This document shows positions 33,859-44,585 of a stretch of DNA of 64,000 nt, piece after piece (within the stretch, counting starts at the first letter, position 1; each line of letters starts with the position of its first letter). Position numbers and translations under genes: made by a program. This DNA comes from Scytalidium lignicola (lineage: Eukaryota; Ascomycota; Leotiomycetes), in NCBI GenBank assembly GCA_002812745.2, contig NCSJ02000075.1:1-64000 (forward strand), given 5' to 3'. The notes beneath the pieces are model-generated. The model was not told the DNA's origin, made no database searches, and saw only the letters and a program-made list of their open reading frames with translations.

Positions 33859-36053
33859 ATTCCTCCTCGGTACGTACTAGTAGCGTAAGTTAGTTATCAT
33901 GAAGAACGGGTCGTAAAATTTGAGCTAGCTTCACCAATCCATGATCGCTTTCGTAGACGTATTTCTAAAAATAGAAATAAAGTAAATTCTCAAACGAACT
34001 AGTACCGAAAGGTTTTGTTTTGTAGGGCATAATTGAGTGCATGTACAAGGTATGCATCCCTAGTCAATTAATTAAGATGAACCCTTTGCATAATTGCATG
34101 TAGCGCTCTCCTAAAGATGTATCTGAGAGTAATTATAATAAGTAAAGTTAAGCTAGTAGTGCCCCATAGAATATTAAGCTATATAGTTGTTAATGTTGTT
34201 GATGTGTACTCTAACCTCCACGTCTTATCCTCAACCCACATTTCATTCACAATAATAAATTGACGAGCATGCCTGGTCTTTATTTTTATACAAGATCCTC
34301 CCATTGTCCTTATGGCATAGGTACCCATGATTAGGATTGTTGTCCGCGGCTTCACCAACTTGGCTACCTGTAACGTCGTCCTATATAATTGAACAAACAA
34401 GGCATTTTAAGTGGTGTAGGAGAAATATATACTGGGTTTGTTTGCACCTGTGGGTATTTTAGAGCAATAAAGGTTCTCTGCTAGTGAAAATGGTACAGAC
34501 TCCTGCAGGTCTTTCCTATATAACCTGTCCTTCAATGACTTGATGTGGCAGTGCAACGTCCGTCCCGTTCCCCAAAATTAAAGCGGTGTCGTGCCGTATT
34601 GATACGCATCAACTTTACGACCATGTCTATTGAGCATTCTCGGAACCCTTGTCCCTGGGTGATCCTGAATGACTTTGGCGAGCTCCCCTTTCCTGTTCGC
34701 TGACGCCGATATTGACTTTTTCTGGGCATGGGTGTATGTCTCCTTCCAGTTCGAGGTCTTCTTCACCTTCGTCATGATACATTCTCGCATCGAAATACTA
34801 TAAGGTATTTGAGGATATAATATAGCTGACTCGCAGCTATCCTAAGCCATCGGCGGAGCAGTTTTGCATGGCATCAAGGGATTTAGGAACAGTCCGTACA
34901 ACGAAAGACTGATAGGTTCTATCACACACGTACGTTTATTACAATACGCTTCCATTTTCTTTCTTAGCCAATGGAACTAACCATCCTGGGTTTATAGAGT
35001 TAAGGCTAGAGCACCTGTCCTCGGGTACGTAGCACTCTGGGAATATTATTACTAGCTATATCAAACGATGATGTGACCTCTATAGTGGCAATTTTGGAGT
35101 CTGAGGTGGGATTTTCAGCTGAAAGTTACAAACAATAGATGTTTTCGTATTAGTTGATCATTAACGAGAGGTGCCAATATTAGGGCATCATTTGCCTACT
35201 GTTTAAGGACTCGGCATTAATTCCGCCTCCGGAAATTCAAATATGTCAATGGGAATTCTCCTCTGAGCCAGTGACTAGGAGGCTGCTAGTGATATATCAG
35301 GAGCTCGGCAATTCATTTACGTGTAGTTTAGAGGAATCAAATCATGATTAGATATGAGTAATAGAGAGGTAAAAGAAACCTTACAAGGAGGCCAGGCAAA
35401 TCGGAAAGGTTACGGTAGTCTTGTTATCTTAAATATAAAACCATTCTGATCTTAAGAGTTATGAAAGAATTCAAGGAAAGTTCTTTAACAATAACTGAAT
35501 ATAAGGGTCAGGCAAACACATCAGAATACATCCACTGCTAAGTTACGTTTGGAGCACTCTTGGTGGATGATATTATGGCAGCACTTCAACACTAAACTAC
35601 CTGTTACACATTTAGCTCATTACCCACCGATGTATAGCGTAGTAATGTCTGTGTCTGAAGCTTTGAGAGGGCTAGAGGCTCTGTTAAGGCTGGTTACACT
35701 TCTATCGAATGAGCAAGAGGACAATAGTTTGTAGAATACCTCATTTATAAATGATAAGATTCATATTAATGGTAGCATATCGACTTGCAAGATGTTGAAG
35801 ATTATTGGTCAAATACACCAGTCTCACAGCTTATCAATTGAAGTTGTCTCCTTCACAAAAAAATAAACTGCCGAAGTGAAATATTAAGTTTATGGGTCGG
35901 ACAAACCCCACGCACCCCGCTGGGCAGACCACGGAACTGTTCCTCGCTCCTCTCCATATATTACCTTGTAATATATATATCTGTTTCATTCTAATCGTTA
36001 TAATTAAAGTAAAATCTAAGACTCAACTCCATCTGTTTTTTAATAATCTCAAA
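33859..36053. other. long intergenic region, no gene recognised
   Basis: Mostly AT-rich. Two overlapping minus-strand frames of 65-70 codons at about 34532-34790 show no family resemblance and look like chance. Nothing else can be supported. Confidence 0.5.
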
Positions 36054-37158
36054 ATGGCCGACAAAACCACCATAGTAGGCTATATTGGTCTTGGAAATGC
36101 AGGTTATCCTCTAGCAGCCAACTTACCCAGAGCGGGATATCACATCATAGTTCGCGATGCAGATCCAACAAGAGCTGAAAAGTTTACAAAAGAGAATCCC
36201 AATTCAAAGGTGGCTAGTTCCGGTAGCGATGGGTTTAAAGATGTTGATATCTTAATTACCATGTTACCAAATGGGAAGGTAGTGCGTGATGTGCTTCTAG
36301 GTGATGAAGGAGTTGCAAAAGCATTGAAGCCAGGTCAGGCCCATAAATTACTGTTTGTAAATGATAGTTTGCTTAGGATATTATAATACTGATAATTTTA
36401 TGAAATTAGGAGCAATTATTGTTGACACATCTTCCTCCTCTCCATTCGATACTCGTTCTCTGAATAAGGATCTCCAATCTATGTCCCTAGATTTAATTGA
36501 TTCTCCCATCACACAAACCCACCTTGGTGCAATCAACACTGGCGAAGCAACATTCATGGTAGGTTCAGACTCACCTGATGCAATTGAAAAGGCCATGCCC
36601 GTTTTGAAGACAATGTGTAAGTACGCATTTGTGATGGGTGGTTGCGGGGCGGGACATGCTATGAAGACGTTGAACAACTACGTCAGTGTGGGAAGTATTA
36701 TTGCTCTCTGTGATGCTTTGGTTGCTGGGCAGAAGTTTGGGTTAGACCCGGCGCAAATGGTAGATGTTCTGAATGTGGGCACTGGTAGGAATTTCTCTAC
36801 AGCCTATAGTATGAGAGATGAGGTGAGTATAAACTGCATCACTGCTTATAGAAAAGCGGAACATAATTATATCTCTAACGTGGTTATGATCTAGGGCCTC
36901 ACTCGCCGCTATCAATCTGGTTATCAACTTGCACTTCTCATCAAAGACATGAAAATCACCAATGAAGTCATCAAGTCCGTCGGGTTTGAAACCGAATTAC
37001 CTGAACTATCTATCAAGTATCTTCAAGATGCTATGGATCAGTTGAAGTCTGATGCTGACCATACCGAATGCTTGAAGGGCTGGGAGAAGCGTGCTAGCAT
37101 TGAATTGAAGAAAAGTGAGCAACCGAAGGAACCGGTTGTAAGTGAAAAGAGGATCTAA
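36054..37158 (+). CDS. 3-hydroxyisobutyrate dehydrogenase-like beta-hydroxyacid dehydrogenase
   Basis: Three exons: 36054-36333, 36410-36822, 36895-37158; exactly 319 codons, 318 residues. The start is MADKTTIVGYIGLGNAGYPL, a Rossmann GxGxxG turn at residues 12-17 for NAD(P). The C-terminal helical domain has GCGAGHAMKTLNNYV, in which the Lys is the catalytic residue of the family. The usual substrate motif DxPVSGG is replaced here by DSPITQTHLGA, so the substrate may differ from 3-hydroxyisobutyrate. The family oxidises beta-hydroxy acids in valine and related catabolism. No mitochondrial leader is obvious. No regulatory sign is seen. Confidence 0.88.
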
Positions 37159-37952
37159 AAACCCATTCAAGGTAAAATTGATTCCGGATATAACTTTTAG
37201 ATAATAATGAGATATTGATAAGCACACAAAAAAATAAGTTATCCCGATAGTTGAATACTCCTTCGTTCTTCGCTCTTCGTTCTTCGTTCCAAGGTTAGTT
37301 AGTAAGGCTGTCCGTTTCTACTTCAACGCTGGTAATAGGTGGATAGATCACCCAGTCAGCAACCTTTAATTCACGAAATGCCCTATTAGTTTATATGGAG
37401 TATCTCAGACGTCGTGAATGCCCAGATCCTTATCCAACCTCGGTCACAGTTTTCTTCCTTGACTGACTTATTATAATAATTAATTATAGTGCTATAAATT
37501 ACATCACAAACTAAGTACTTACTCTACAACTGAATTAGCTTAATTTGAAGATAGTGTATAATCATATGATATATTTTGAACAGGTATTGGCGAGCGACTC
37601 AACGTGGCTATGGGTGAATTGATTATTATCCGGACCCTATTAGCCGGATCCAAAGCAGAAGAGAACAGTTGTCCCTTGAGACCCTTTTCATTGCCTTCTA
37701 GAATAGTAGAAATTATATATTCTGCACCTCTTCTATGGAATAAACTTCGAAGAATAATCATGTAGTCTTTATCTGTTCCTCTCAGATCAGCCCTCCCAAA
37801 TTCCTTCACCTTTTAAGTAACACTTATAACAATATCTCCTTCATTGCACAAAGAATGAAGAATACGACGTTCAAATGGGACCAATTTTTTGATTTATTAA
37901 TTTGTATCAAAATTACTTCCGATCTTAATTAGAGACAAGTCATCAGGTCAGA
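37159..37952. other. intergenic
   Basis: Contains a short (TTCGTTC)-like iteration at about 37262-37292. No coding sequence is supported; an 89-codon minus-strand frame at 37540-37809 lacks family resemblance. Confidence 0.5.
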
Positions 37953-39126
37953 ATGTACTGCATAGCCCTGTTTCTTCTGTTGTTCTTTACATCCTTCTCA
38001 TCAGGGTCACAAGACCAAGATCAGCCTTATACAGCGATCGATACTGAAGATCCATCTCCACCAACAAACACCTTATCCTCAACCCAATTGAATCCCGCTC
38101 TACTACCGGGCACCCAAACACCCCGTCTCATAATATATGTCCAAACATTCACCAATACTTTGGGCCAACAACTTTCCCTGCTCCCTTTGCTCGAGCAGAA
38201 CACGGGAGTAACGCATGTCATCCTGGGATCCATTCACCTTCATGAAGAACCAGGGAAAATAATGCTAAATAACGATCCTCTTGACTCCCCAATATACGAC
38301 GATATATGGAGGGAAGTTAAATTATTACAAGAAGGCGGAGTTAAAGTAATGGCACTTCTAGGTGGAGCAGCAGGAGGTACATATCAGAGGCTAAAAAGGA
38401 GTGACGAGGTTGGTCCTCTTANTTTTTTTTTATCATGATTAGAAAAAATCTTTACTTAATAAATTATAGTTTAATCCTTACTACCAACCATTGCTTGCCC
38501 TGCTCAAACATTACTCCTTTGATGGTCTAGACATTGATATCGAAGAGCCAGTTCCCATAACCGTCCCTCTCCGTCTTCTAAAAACCCTGCGTGCGGATCT
38601 AGGTCCAAATTTTATCCTGACTCTTGCACCATTCTGCAGCGCACTGGCAGATAATGAAGAAGATGAAGCAAATCTCTCCGGTTTCTGCTATCGTGAGCTG
38701 GAAAAGCTCGCTGTGATCCCAGACCCTAGGTCTACGACTGATGGAACAACGTCCTTGATATCCTGGTACAACGCCCAATTCTATGGCGGCTATGCAAAGG
38801 GGGTGTATTTATACAAACGCATTATTGAGGAACAACGGTTCGATCCGCGAAGGGTAGTATTGGGTGTTGTAACGTCAAAAGAAGGGCATGCTTCAAGCTT
38901 TGTAAAAATTAAAAAATTGGCAACTGTGATTCAAGATTTGAAAGAGCTGTTTCCACAATTTGGGGGCGTTGCTGGGTGGGAGTATTGGGATGCCGGGAGC
39001 AGTGATAAAGAGTTCGGAGGGAAGGAAGGAGGGAATGGTGGAGAACCTTGGAGGTGGGTTAAGAGGGTTGGAGAAATACTATTCAATGATGCTGAGGAAG
39101 AGGATCGAATGAAGACGGAATTGTGA
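37953..39126 (+). CDS. GH18-family secreted protein (chitinase or endo-beta-N-acetylglucosaminidase type)
   Basis: Two exons, 37953-38408 and 38470-39126; 371 codons, 370 residues. The N-terminus MYCIALFLLLFFTSFSSGS is a signal peptide. The TIM-barrel has LLEQNTGVTHVILGSIH, a VKVMALLGGAAGG strand (the SxGG position) and FDGLDIDIEEP, an exact DxxDxDxE catalytic motif with the acid Glu in place. LISWYNAQFYGG and GGVAGWEYWDAG are the later barrel strands. It hydrolyses beta-1,4-GlcNAc linkages in chitin or N-glycans, outside the cell. The intron starts GTTGGT, an atypical donor, and contains an N at 38422 followed by a T run; the frame closes exactly across it. No binding module is present. Confidence 0.88.
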
Positions 39127-39772
39127 TAACTAGAAGTATGCATCAATTACGAAGGTGCGAGGGGTAAGTTATTACTCATTGTCTTTATGACGGGAGTCGC
39201 CAGGGTCCCTTAGCACGAAGTCCTGGTTTTATTGTTTCTCTAAAACGCGTTCCTTTTTATACTAGTTTTGTACTGTATTATTATCGGAACATGGAATCAA
39301 TTCAAAATCGTGATCAATTATTTCAGTGGAATTCTGATTCTGGTGTCCTAGTGATCCATATATCACCTAAGTATCGTGCCAAAAAGACTACTTGAGATCA
39401 ACACGTGATGTATAAATGTGTGATTGCAACCAATCACCGATGACGGAGTTAACAGATGGGTATATGAAGAGTTCTCACTGTTCACCTTTCCTTTTTATAT
39501 ATCATATAAACCAGTAAGTAATAGACTTATTATATTATATGATTTATATATATTATAACTCAATCATTACATTTTGACTTTTAACAAGTCCTTGGCCAAC
39601 AGCAAGCGATCTACTTATGATGCCTCGCGTCGCGGACAAGAAGCTCTAGTCGCTGCTCGAACGATCACAGAATACACAGAAGAATAATATAGGTTGTTAT
39701 CTACTACTAATATGTGCATTCGTCAAGAGAAATTGAAGTTGGCCGTCCCGCCAGTGACTTGCGTTCCGGTTA
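39127..39772. other. intergenic, converging gene ends
   Basis: Lies between the 3' ends of the GH18 and hydrolase genes. AT-rich near 39520-39560. Nothing recognisable. Confidence 0.5.
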
Positions 39773-41173
39773 TCACATTGCGACCAGAGATGGGACCATT
39801 GAATACAGGGCCGCCATACGAAGTCCCTCTCCGATCGCTCTCAGTGACGCTAGCAGGCCGAAGATAGCGCCTTTTTGCAACATCCTTTTTCCCTTCCATG
39901 TATCCTGATTCTCTTCAACCATATTATACCAGAGCCAAAGCTGATCATGCACTCGAACATAGCCAGCATCCTTTGCAGTCTTGAACCTTGTCATCTCTGT
40001 ATGCGTTGCATGAATGCCATTGTTCGGATAGGCCGTGAGAATTGCTGATTGCTTCGGTACTATCTGCAAGAGCTTAGCACTAGACTTCGATTGAGAAAGA
40101 GGATATTTAAGTGATTTTATACCTGGCCAAGCCCAGTGTATCCAACTTCCTCATAAAAGCAAAGGATGTCGATATGTTTGTTGTCGTTTCTACTTCGGTC
40201 GTCAAGCATGGTATGAAATTCTTGTTGAACCGCGGCGAGCATCTCAGAGCCTGGCTGCAAGACTCCTACAATCTCAGAGTTAGCTTTACGCAGCAGATTT
40301 GAGAGTTTCGAGATTGGGTTTCCCCATTTTGCAAGATTCGACCCGAGATGTGGAGTGCCCATGAACGTAATCGCCAGGGTGCTTTGAAGCAAGTCTTTAG
40401 TGTGCTGCTGAGCCGATCCACGAGAGACAAGAAGTGCCTGCCTTGGTGTATTAATAGACTGGCAGCTAGTAAATATCCTGGTGTATGACTCGCCTGCTCA
40501 ACGACCAATCCACCAAGGCTGTGCGCAACGAAGATCAGAGGGCGAAGGTTCTGTCACTTAAGTCAGCCTGCGGGTCTTGGTGGCCAACTTCCACTGAAAT
40601 ATGTCGGCTACTTTGGCGACAACTCTTCACGGCTTCTTTGATTTGCATGGAATTCCAAGGAAGTCATTACCGATTATATGAACGATTGGTCATAAATAGC
40701 GCTACAAAAGGCCTTACAGAATCTGTCCTCTTCCTCCGCATAGCCAGATCCTCAGCCAAAGCTTTTCCATGGTCTCTCAGTGTGCCATTTCCGGCCCTGC
40801 TCAATCCTCGAATAATGTCGGCATCATAGCCAAACGTGATGATTCGCGCCTTTGGGAGGTCTTTTGCGAGTAGATCCTTTGGCCAGAATACCTTGGCGGT
40901 CTTGTCGGTCCAAGTGGATTCGCGATTGCCGGTCAGACCGTGGACGAAAACGATGCTAGTTTTGTTGGTTAACAGAGCCAACGAGATATGGTAGATTGCT
41001 TACTCGATAATATCATCAGCGTTGTCGGATAATGTTTGAAGACCATAATCTCCAATCGTAGAGAACAATTCATCCGTTGGCGGATTTCGGACATCTTCAT
41101 TGCCCTTTAGCAGCCCAGTACCAGCTTTGGCATCAGGCGCCGTTAGACGTACTAGTTTCTTCAGGAGAGACAT
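39773..41173 (-). CDS. SesB-like alpha/beta hydrolase (DUF676/PGAP1-type serine esterase)
   Basis: Five exons: 41173-41004, 40955-40718, 40550-40494, 40437-40123, 40063-39773; exactly 357 codons, 356 residues. After a 57-residue N-terminal stretch come IVFVHGLTGNRESTW (oxyanion HG), ARIITFGYDAD, and the nucleophile elbow LIFVAHSLGGLVVEQ with Ser at about 147. STLAITFMGTPHLGS and the C-terminal YPNNGIHATHTEM follow, the latter carrying the probable catalytic His. This is the hydrolase module that fungi often fuse to, or encode beside, NB-ARC receptors. Intron 3 uses a GC donor (GCGAGT...CAG). The gene reads away from the NB-ARC-TPR gene, with 252 bp between start codons, so shared control and a joint role are likely (inference). 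Intact. Confidence 0.87.
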
Positions 41174-41425
41174 TATGCAAATTAGCAGTGATTGTGATAG
41201 CTACACCTGAAGCTCATCAACAGAATCATCGACGGGTGTGAAAGTGCGAAACTTGATGGTGTTGAAGCCGGCCTACCTCATCTGCGGCTGAGCCTCTGCC
41301 AAGCGCGGTTTGCGTTGTCAGTTATCTACTGTACCTTCCGTAAGGCTTCACTTACCATCTTCATCACTTTTGGTCTACGAACTGCAAAATATAGCTGCGT
41401 CCTGCACCGCTGTTCGACAGCAAAG
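41174..41425. promoter_or_regulatory. bidirectional promoter of the hydrolase and NB-ARC-TPR genes
   Basis: The 252 bp between the two divergent start codons must hold both core promoters and leaders. No TATA box or named operator is evident. Confidence 0.55.
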
Positions 41426-44319
41426 ATGCCGCCGGGATCAAGCCAGTTCAGTGGAGCAATTGCTGGCCGCAATGTCATTGCTGGCTCGCACTTGGAGACT
41501 GGCGCTACGATGAACAATTACTTTGGAGGCTACCCCATATTGCAAGGCACTCCACCACCGTAAGCCATAGTTATGAACAACCACATCTATGCTAACGTCC
41601 GCGCGCGCAGAGGGATCGAGTCGAAAATGCCAGCCCTTCTCTACGGTCCCATTTGCCCCAGACCGTGACTTCGTCGACCGCCCCGAGATCCTAGCGTGGA
41701 TTCATGATAAGTGCGCGGGACCAGGCGCTCGCGCCGCGATGGTCGGTCTTGGCGGCGTAGGGTATGTCAACGTCCGCTTCTCCGGTGGTAACTTAATGGT
41801 TTCTAATGTGACAAAGAAAATCACAGCTTGCTATCCGATACGCCCATAGTATCCGCGATGCGTCGCCGCAAACGTTTGTCTTGTGGGTGCATGCCAGCAC
41901 CAAAGCCCGGTTCGAAGAAGCGTACAGAGGCATTGCAGACAAGCTCGAGCTTCCCGAGCGAAACGATCCGGAGGCCGACGTTTTACAGTTAGTCAGCAAC
42001 TGGCTGTGCAACGAGACAAATGGAAGGTGGATAATGATTGTTGATAATGCGGACGATATGGAGGTCTTCTATCCGAAGCAAATGCGCACGATGGACGAAT
42101 CTTCCCCACCAGCGCCTACACCGTTGGCGAACTATCTCCCTCAGAGCCGTAACGGATCGATCCTAATAACCTCCCGAAGCAAAGATGCGGCAGCCAGGCT
42201 AGCAGGAGGCCATAAATATATTAAAGAGGTTCCTGCAATGGATGAAAGCCAGGCCTTCGGTCTCTTCCGGAATAAGCTGGAGTGCGCGTCAAACGAAGAA
42301 GGTGCTGCAGATCTCTTACGTGAGCTCGACTATATACCTCTTGCTATTACCCAGGCGGCAGCATTTATCAACCGGCGAGGTCGAATGACTGCGTCCGGCT
42401 TTCTGGATGACTTTCGGGGGAATGACAAGAGGAGAGAAAGCCTTCTTCACTGGGATTCAGGAGATCTTCGCCGAGATGGGAGCGCATCGAATTCAGTGGT
42501 GGTGACGTGGCAGATGTCATTTGAGTGTATTTACGAGCAAAGGCGCTCGGCTGCAGACCTGCTATCGATCATGAGCTTCTTCAATTCGCAAGGAATTCCG
42601 GAGTGGATCCTTCGAAGGTATAGCAAGAGCGTGGCGAAGACTGGTGAAGAAGGCGAGGCTGAGAGTGCGTTCGACGAGGACCTTGACACCTTGCAGGCGT
42701 ATTCTCTTATAACGGTGACGGCAGACAGTGGTGTGTATGAGATGCATGCCTTAGTGCAGTTCTGCACACGAGTTTGGTTGTCTACTTTCAGCAATTCAAA
42801 ACAATGGGACAAGGAGTTTCTAGGACTGATGGAAACAGAATTCTCTTCAGTCGACTATGAGAACTGGGCAAAATGCCAGCAATTACTTCCACATGTTGAA
42901 TCGTTGTATAAAATCGAGTTATCCGACGATGATTCAGTGGAGAAATGGGTCCAGGTGCTTAACGGGGCTGCGTCGTACATACAGACGGCCCTAGGGAAGT
43001 ACGATGAGGCGGAAAAGCTGTATCGGCGTGCGCTGGAAGGGAGCGCGAAGGAGCTAGGTGAACAGCACCTTATTACACTCTCGACCATGAGTAATCTAGC
43101 ATCGATATTACTACACCAGGGAAAGTATGACGAGGCAGAGAAGCTGAATCGGTGTTCGTTAAAAGGGATCGAGAAGGAGTTAGGTGAACAACACCCTGAT
43201 ACACTTATAGCTATGAACAATCTAGCATTAGTACTACAAGGCCAAAGGAAGTACGACAAAGCAGAGATGTTGATTCGACGTGTACTAGAAGTGAAGGAGA
43301 AGGAGCTAGGTGAACAGCACCATAGTACGCTTACAACTGTGGGTAATCTAGCATTAGTGTTATACTATCAAGGGAAGTATGACAAGGCGGAGAAGCTGAA
43401 TTGGCGTTTACTAAAAGGGAGGGAGAAGGAGCTAGGTGAACAACACCCTGATACACTTATAGCTATGAACAATCTAGCATTAGTACTACAAGGCCAAAGG
43501 AAGTACGACAAAGCAGAGATGTTGATTCGACGTGTACTAGAAGTGAAGGAGAAGGAGCTAGGTGAACAGCACCATAGTACGCTTACAACTGTGGGTAATC
43601 TAGCATTAGTGTTATACTATCAAGGGAAGTATGACAAGGCGGAGAAGCTGAATTGGCGTTTACTAAAAGGGAGGGAGAAGGAGCTAGGTGAACAACACCC
43701 TGATACACTTATAGCTATGAACAATCTAGCATTAGTACTACAAGGCCAAAAGAAGTATGACAAAGCAAAGACGTTGATTCGACGTGCACTAGAAAGGAGT
43801 GAGAAAGAGTTAGGTGAACAACACCCTAATACGCTCGCAGTTATGAGCAATCTAACGTTAATGTTACAACTTCAAGGGAAGTACGATAAGGCAGAGAAGC
43901 TGAATCGACGTGCACTAGAAGGGATGAAGAAGGAGCTAGGTGAACAGCACCCAGAGACGCTCATGACGATGAGCAGCCTTGCTTATCTTTTACACAAGCG
44001 CAAGCGGTATAAAGAGGCTTCAGAGCTTTACCAGAGAGCATGCGAGAACTACAAGCAGAAGCTTGGTACTCAGCACCCAAAAACCATTGCATGTCTCAAT
44101 CGTTTTTCAGCTATGCAACAAGAGGCAAAACAGCAAGGACTAGGACAAAGTAGGACGTTAATTAACAACGGCAAAGCAGCTGTTAGAGAGACATCGACTT
44201 GCGGCTTTACTAGTTTAAATAGCAATGAAACCACGCCAGAACCAGAAAACAACAGGCAGAGCAAGCAAGGTTCACACTACACGCGCTTGAAGAGAAGGAT
44301 ACACAGAAAGGTTTTGTAG
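41426..44319 (+). CDS. NB-ARC-TPR STAND/NLR-type receptor with short amyloid-like N-terminal segment
   Basis: Three exons: 41426-41559, 41621-41761, 41817-44319; exactly 926 codons, 925 residues. Residues 7-33 are Gly/Asn-rich (FSGAIAGRNVIAGSH, then GATMNNYF). The linker PFSTVPFAPDRDFVDR leads into NB-ARC: Walker A GLGGVGKSQLA (restored across intron 2), Walker B WIMIVDNADD, SILITSRSK, and the GLPL-like YIPLAITQAAAF, then a winged-helix MHALVQF. From about residue 480 come nine 42-residue TPRs of kinesin-light-chain type (GKYDEAEKLYRRALEG, ELGEQHPDTL). The acceptor of intron 1 (TCGAG/T at 41620) is the only one keeping frame. Family proteins detect ligands by the repeats, oligomerise by NB-ARC and signal through the N-terminus. 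Intact. Confidence 0.9.
43183..43750 (+). repeat. tandem 252-bp direct repeat encoding pairs of TPRs
   Basis: Bases 43181-43498 recur at 43433-43750 with no difference that I can see, a shift of exactly 252 bp (84 codons, two TPRs). After the third unit start the copies diverge (AAAAGAAGTATGACAAAGC replaces AAAGGAAGTACGACAAAGC). The frame is kept. A recent in-frame duplication within the receptor's sensor array. Confidence 0.93.
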
Positions 44320-44585
44320 CATATAAAGATAGATTCTATTTAACTCCTAATACAGTGTTATGAGTGATATTCTACATAAAGAACAAAAAAGCACATGATT
44401 CAATACGTCTAAAGCACCAATGCTTCATATGAAACAGAACAATGTTTTTGTGCAATACTTTCTGTGTTATCTTTGCAAGGTATTTTGTAAAGTCATCCGC
44501 TTCGTATATAAAGCAATTGGTGTATTCATTATAGGTATCATTCAAAACACACGCTAACCATCACATTATATTACATTGCCGTTCT

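Noticed and set aside
34532..34790. Two overlapping minus-strand frames
   Set aside because: No family resemblance, no splice context, basic random-looking composition.
41560..41620. Apparent frameshift between exons 1 and 2 of the NB-ARC-TPR gene
   Set aside because: The first AG gives the wrong frame, but the acceptor at 41620 (TCGAG/T) gives 926 whole codons and the conserved linker.
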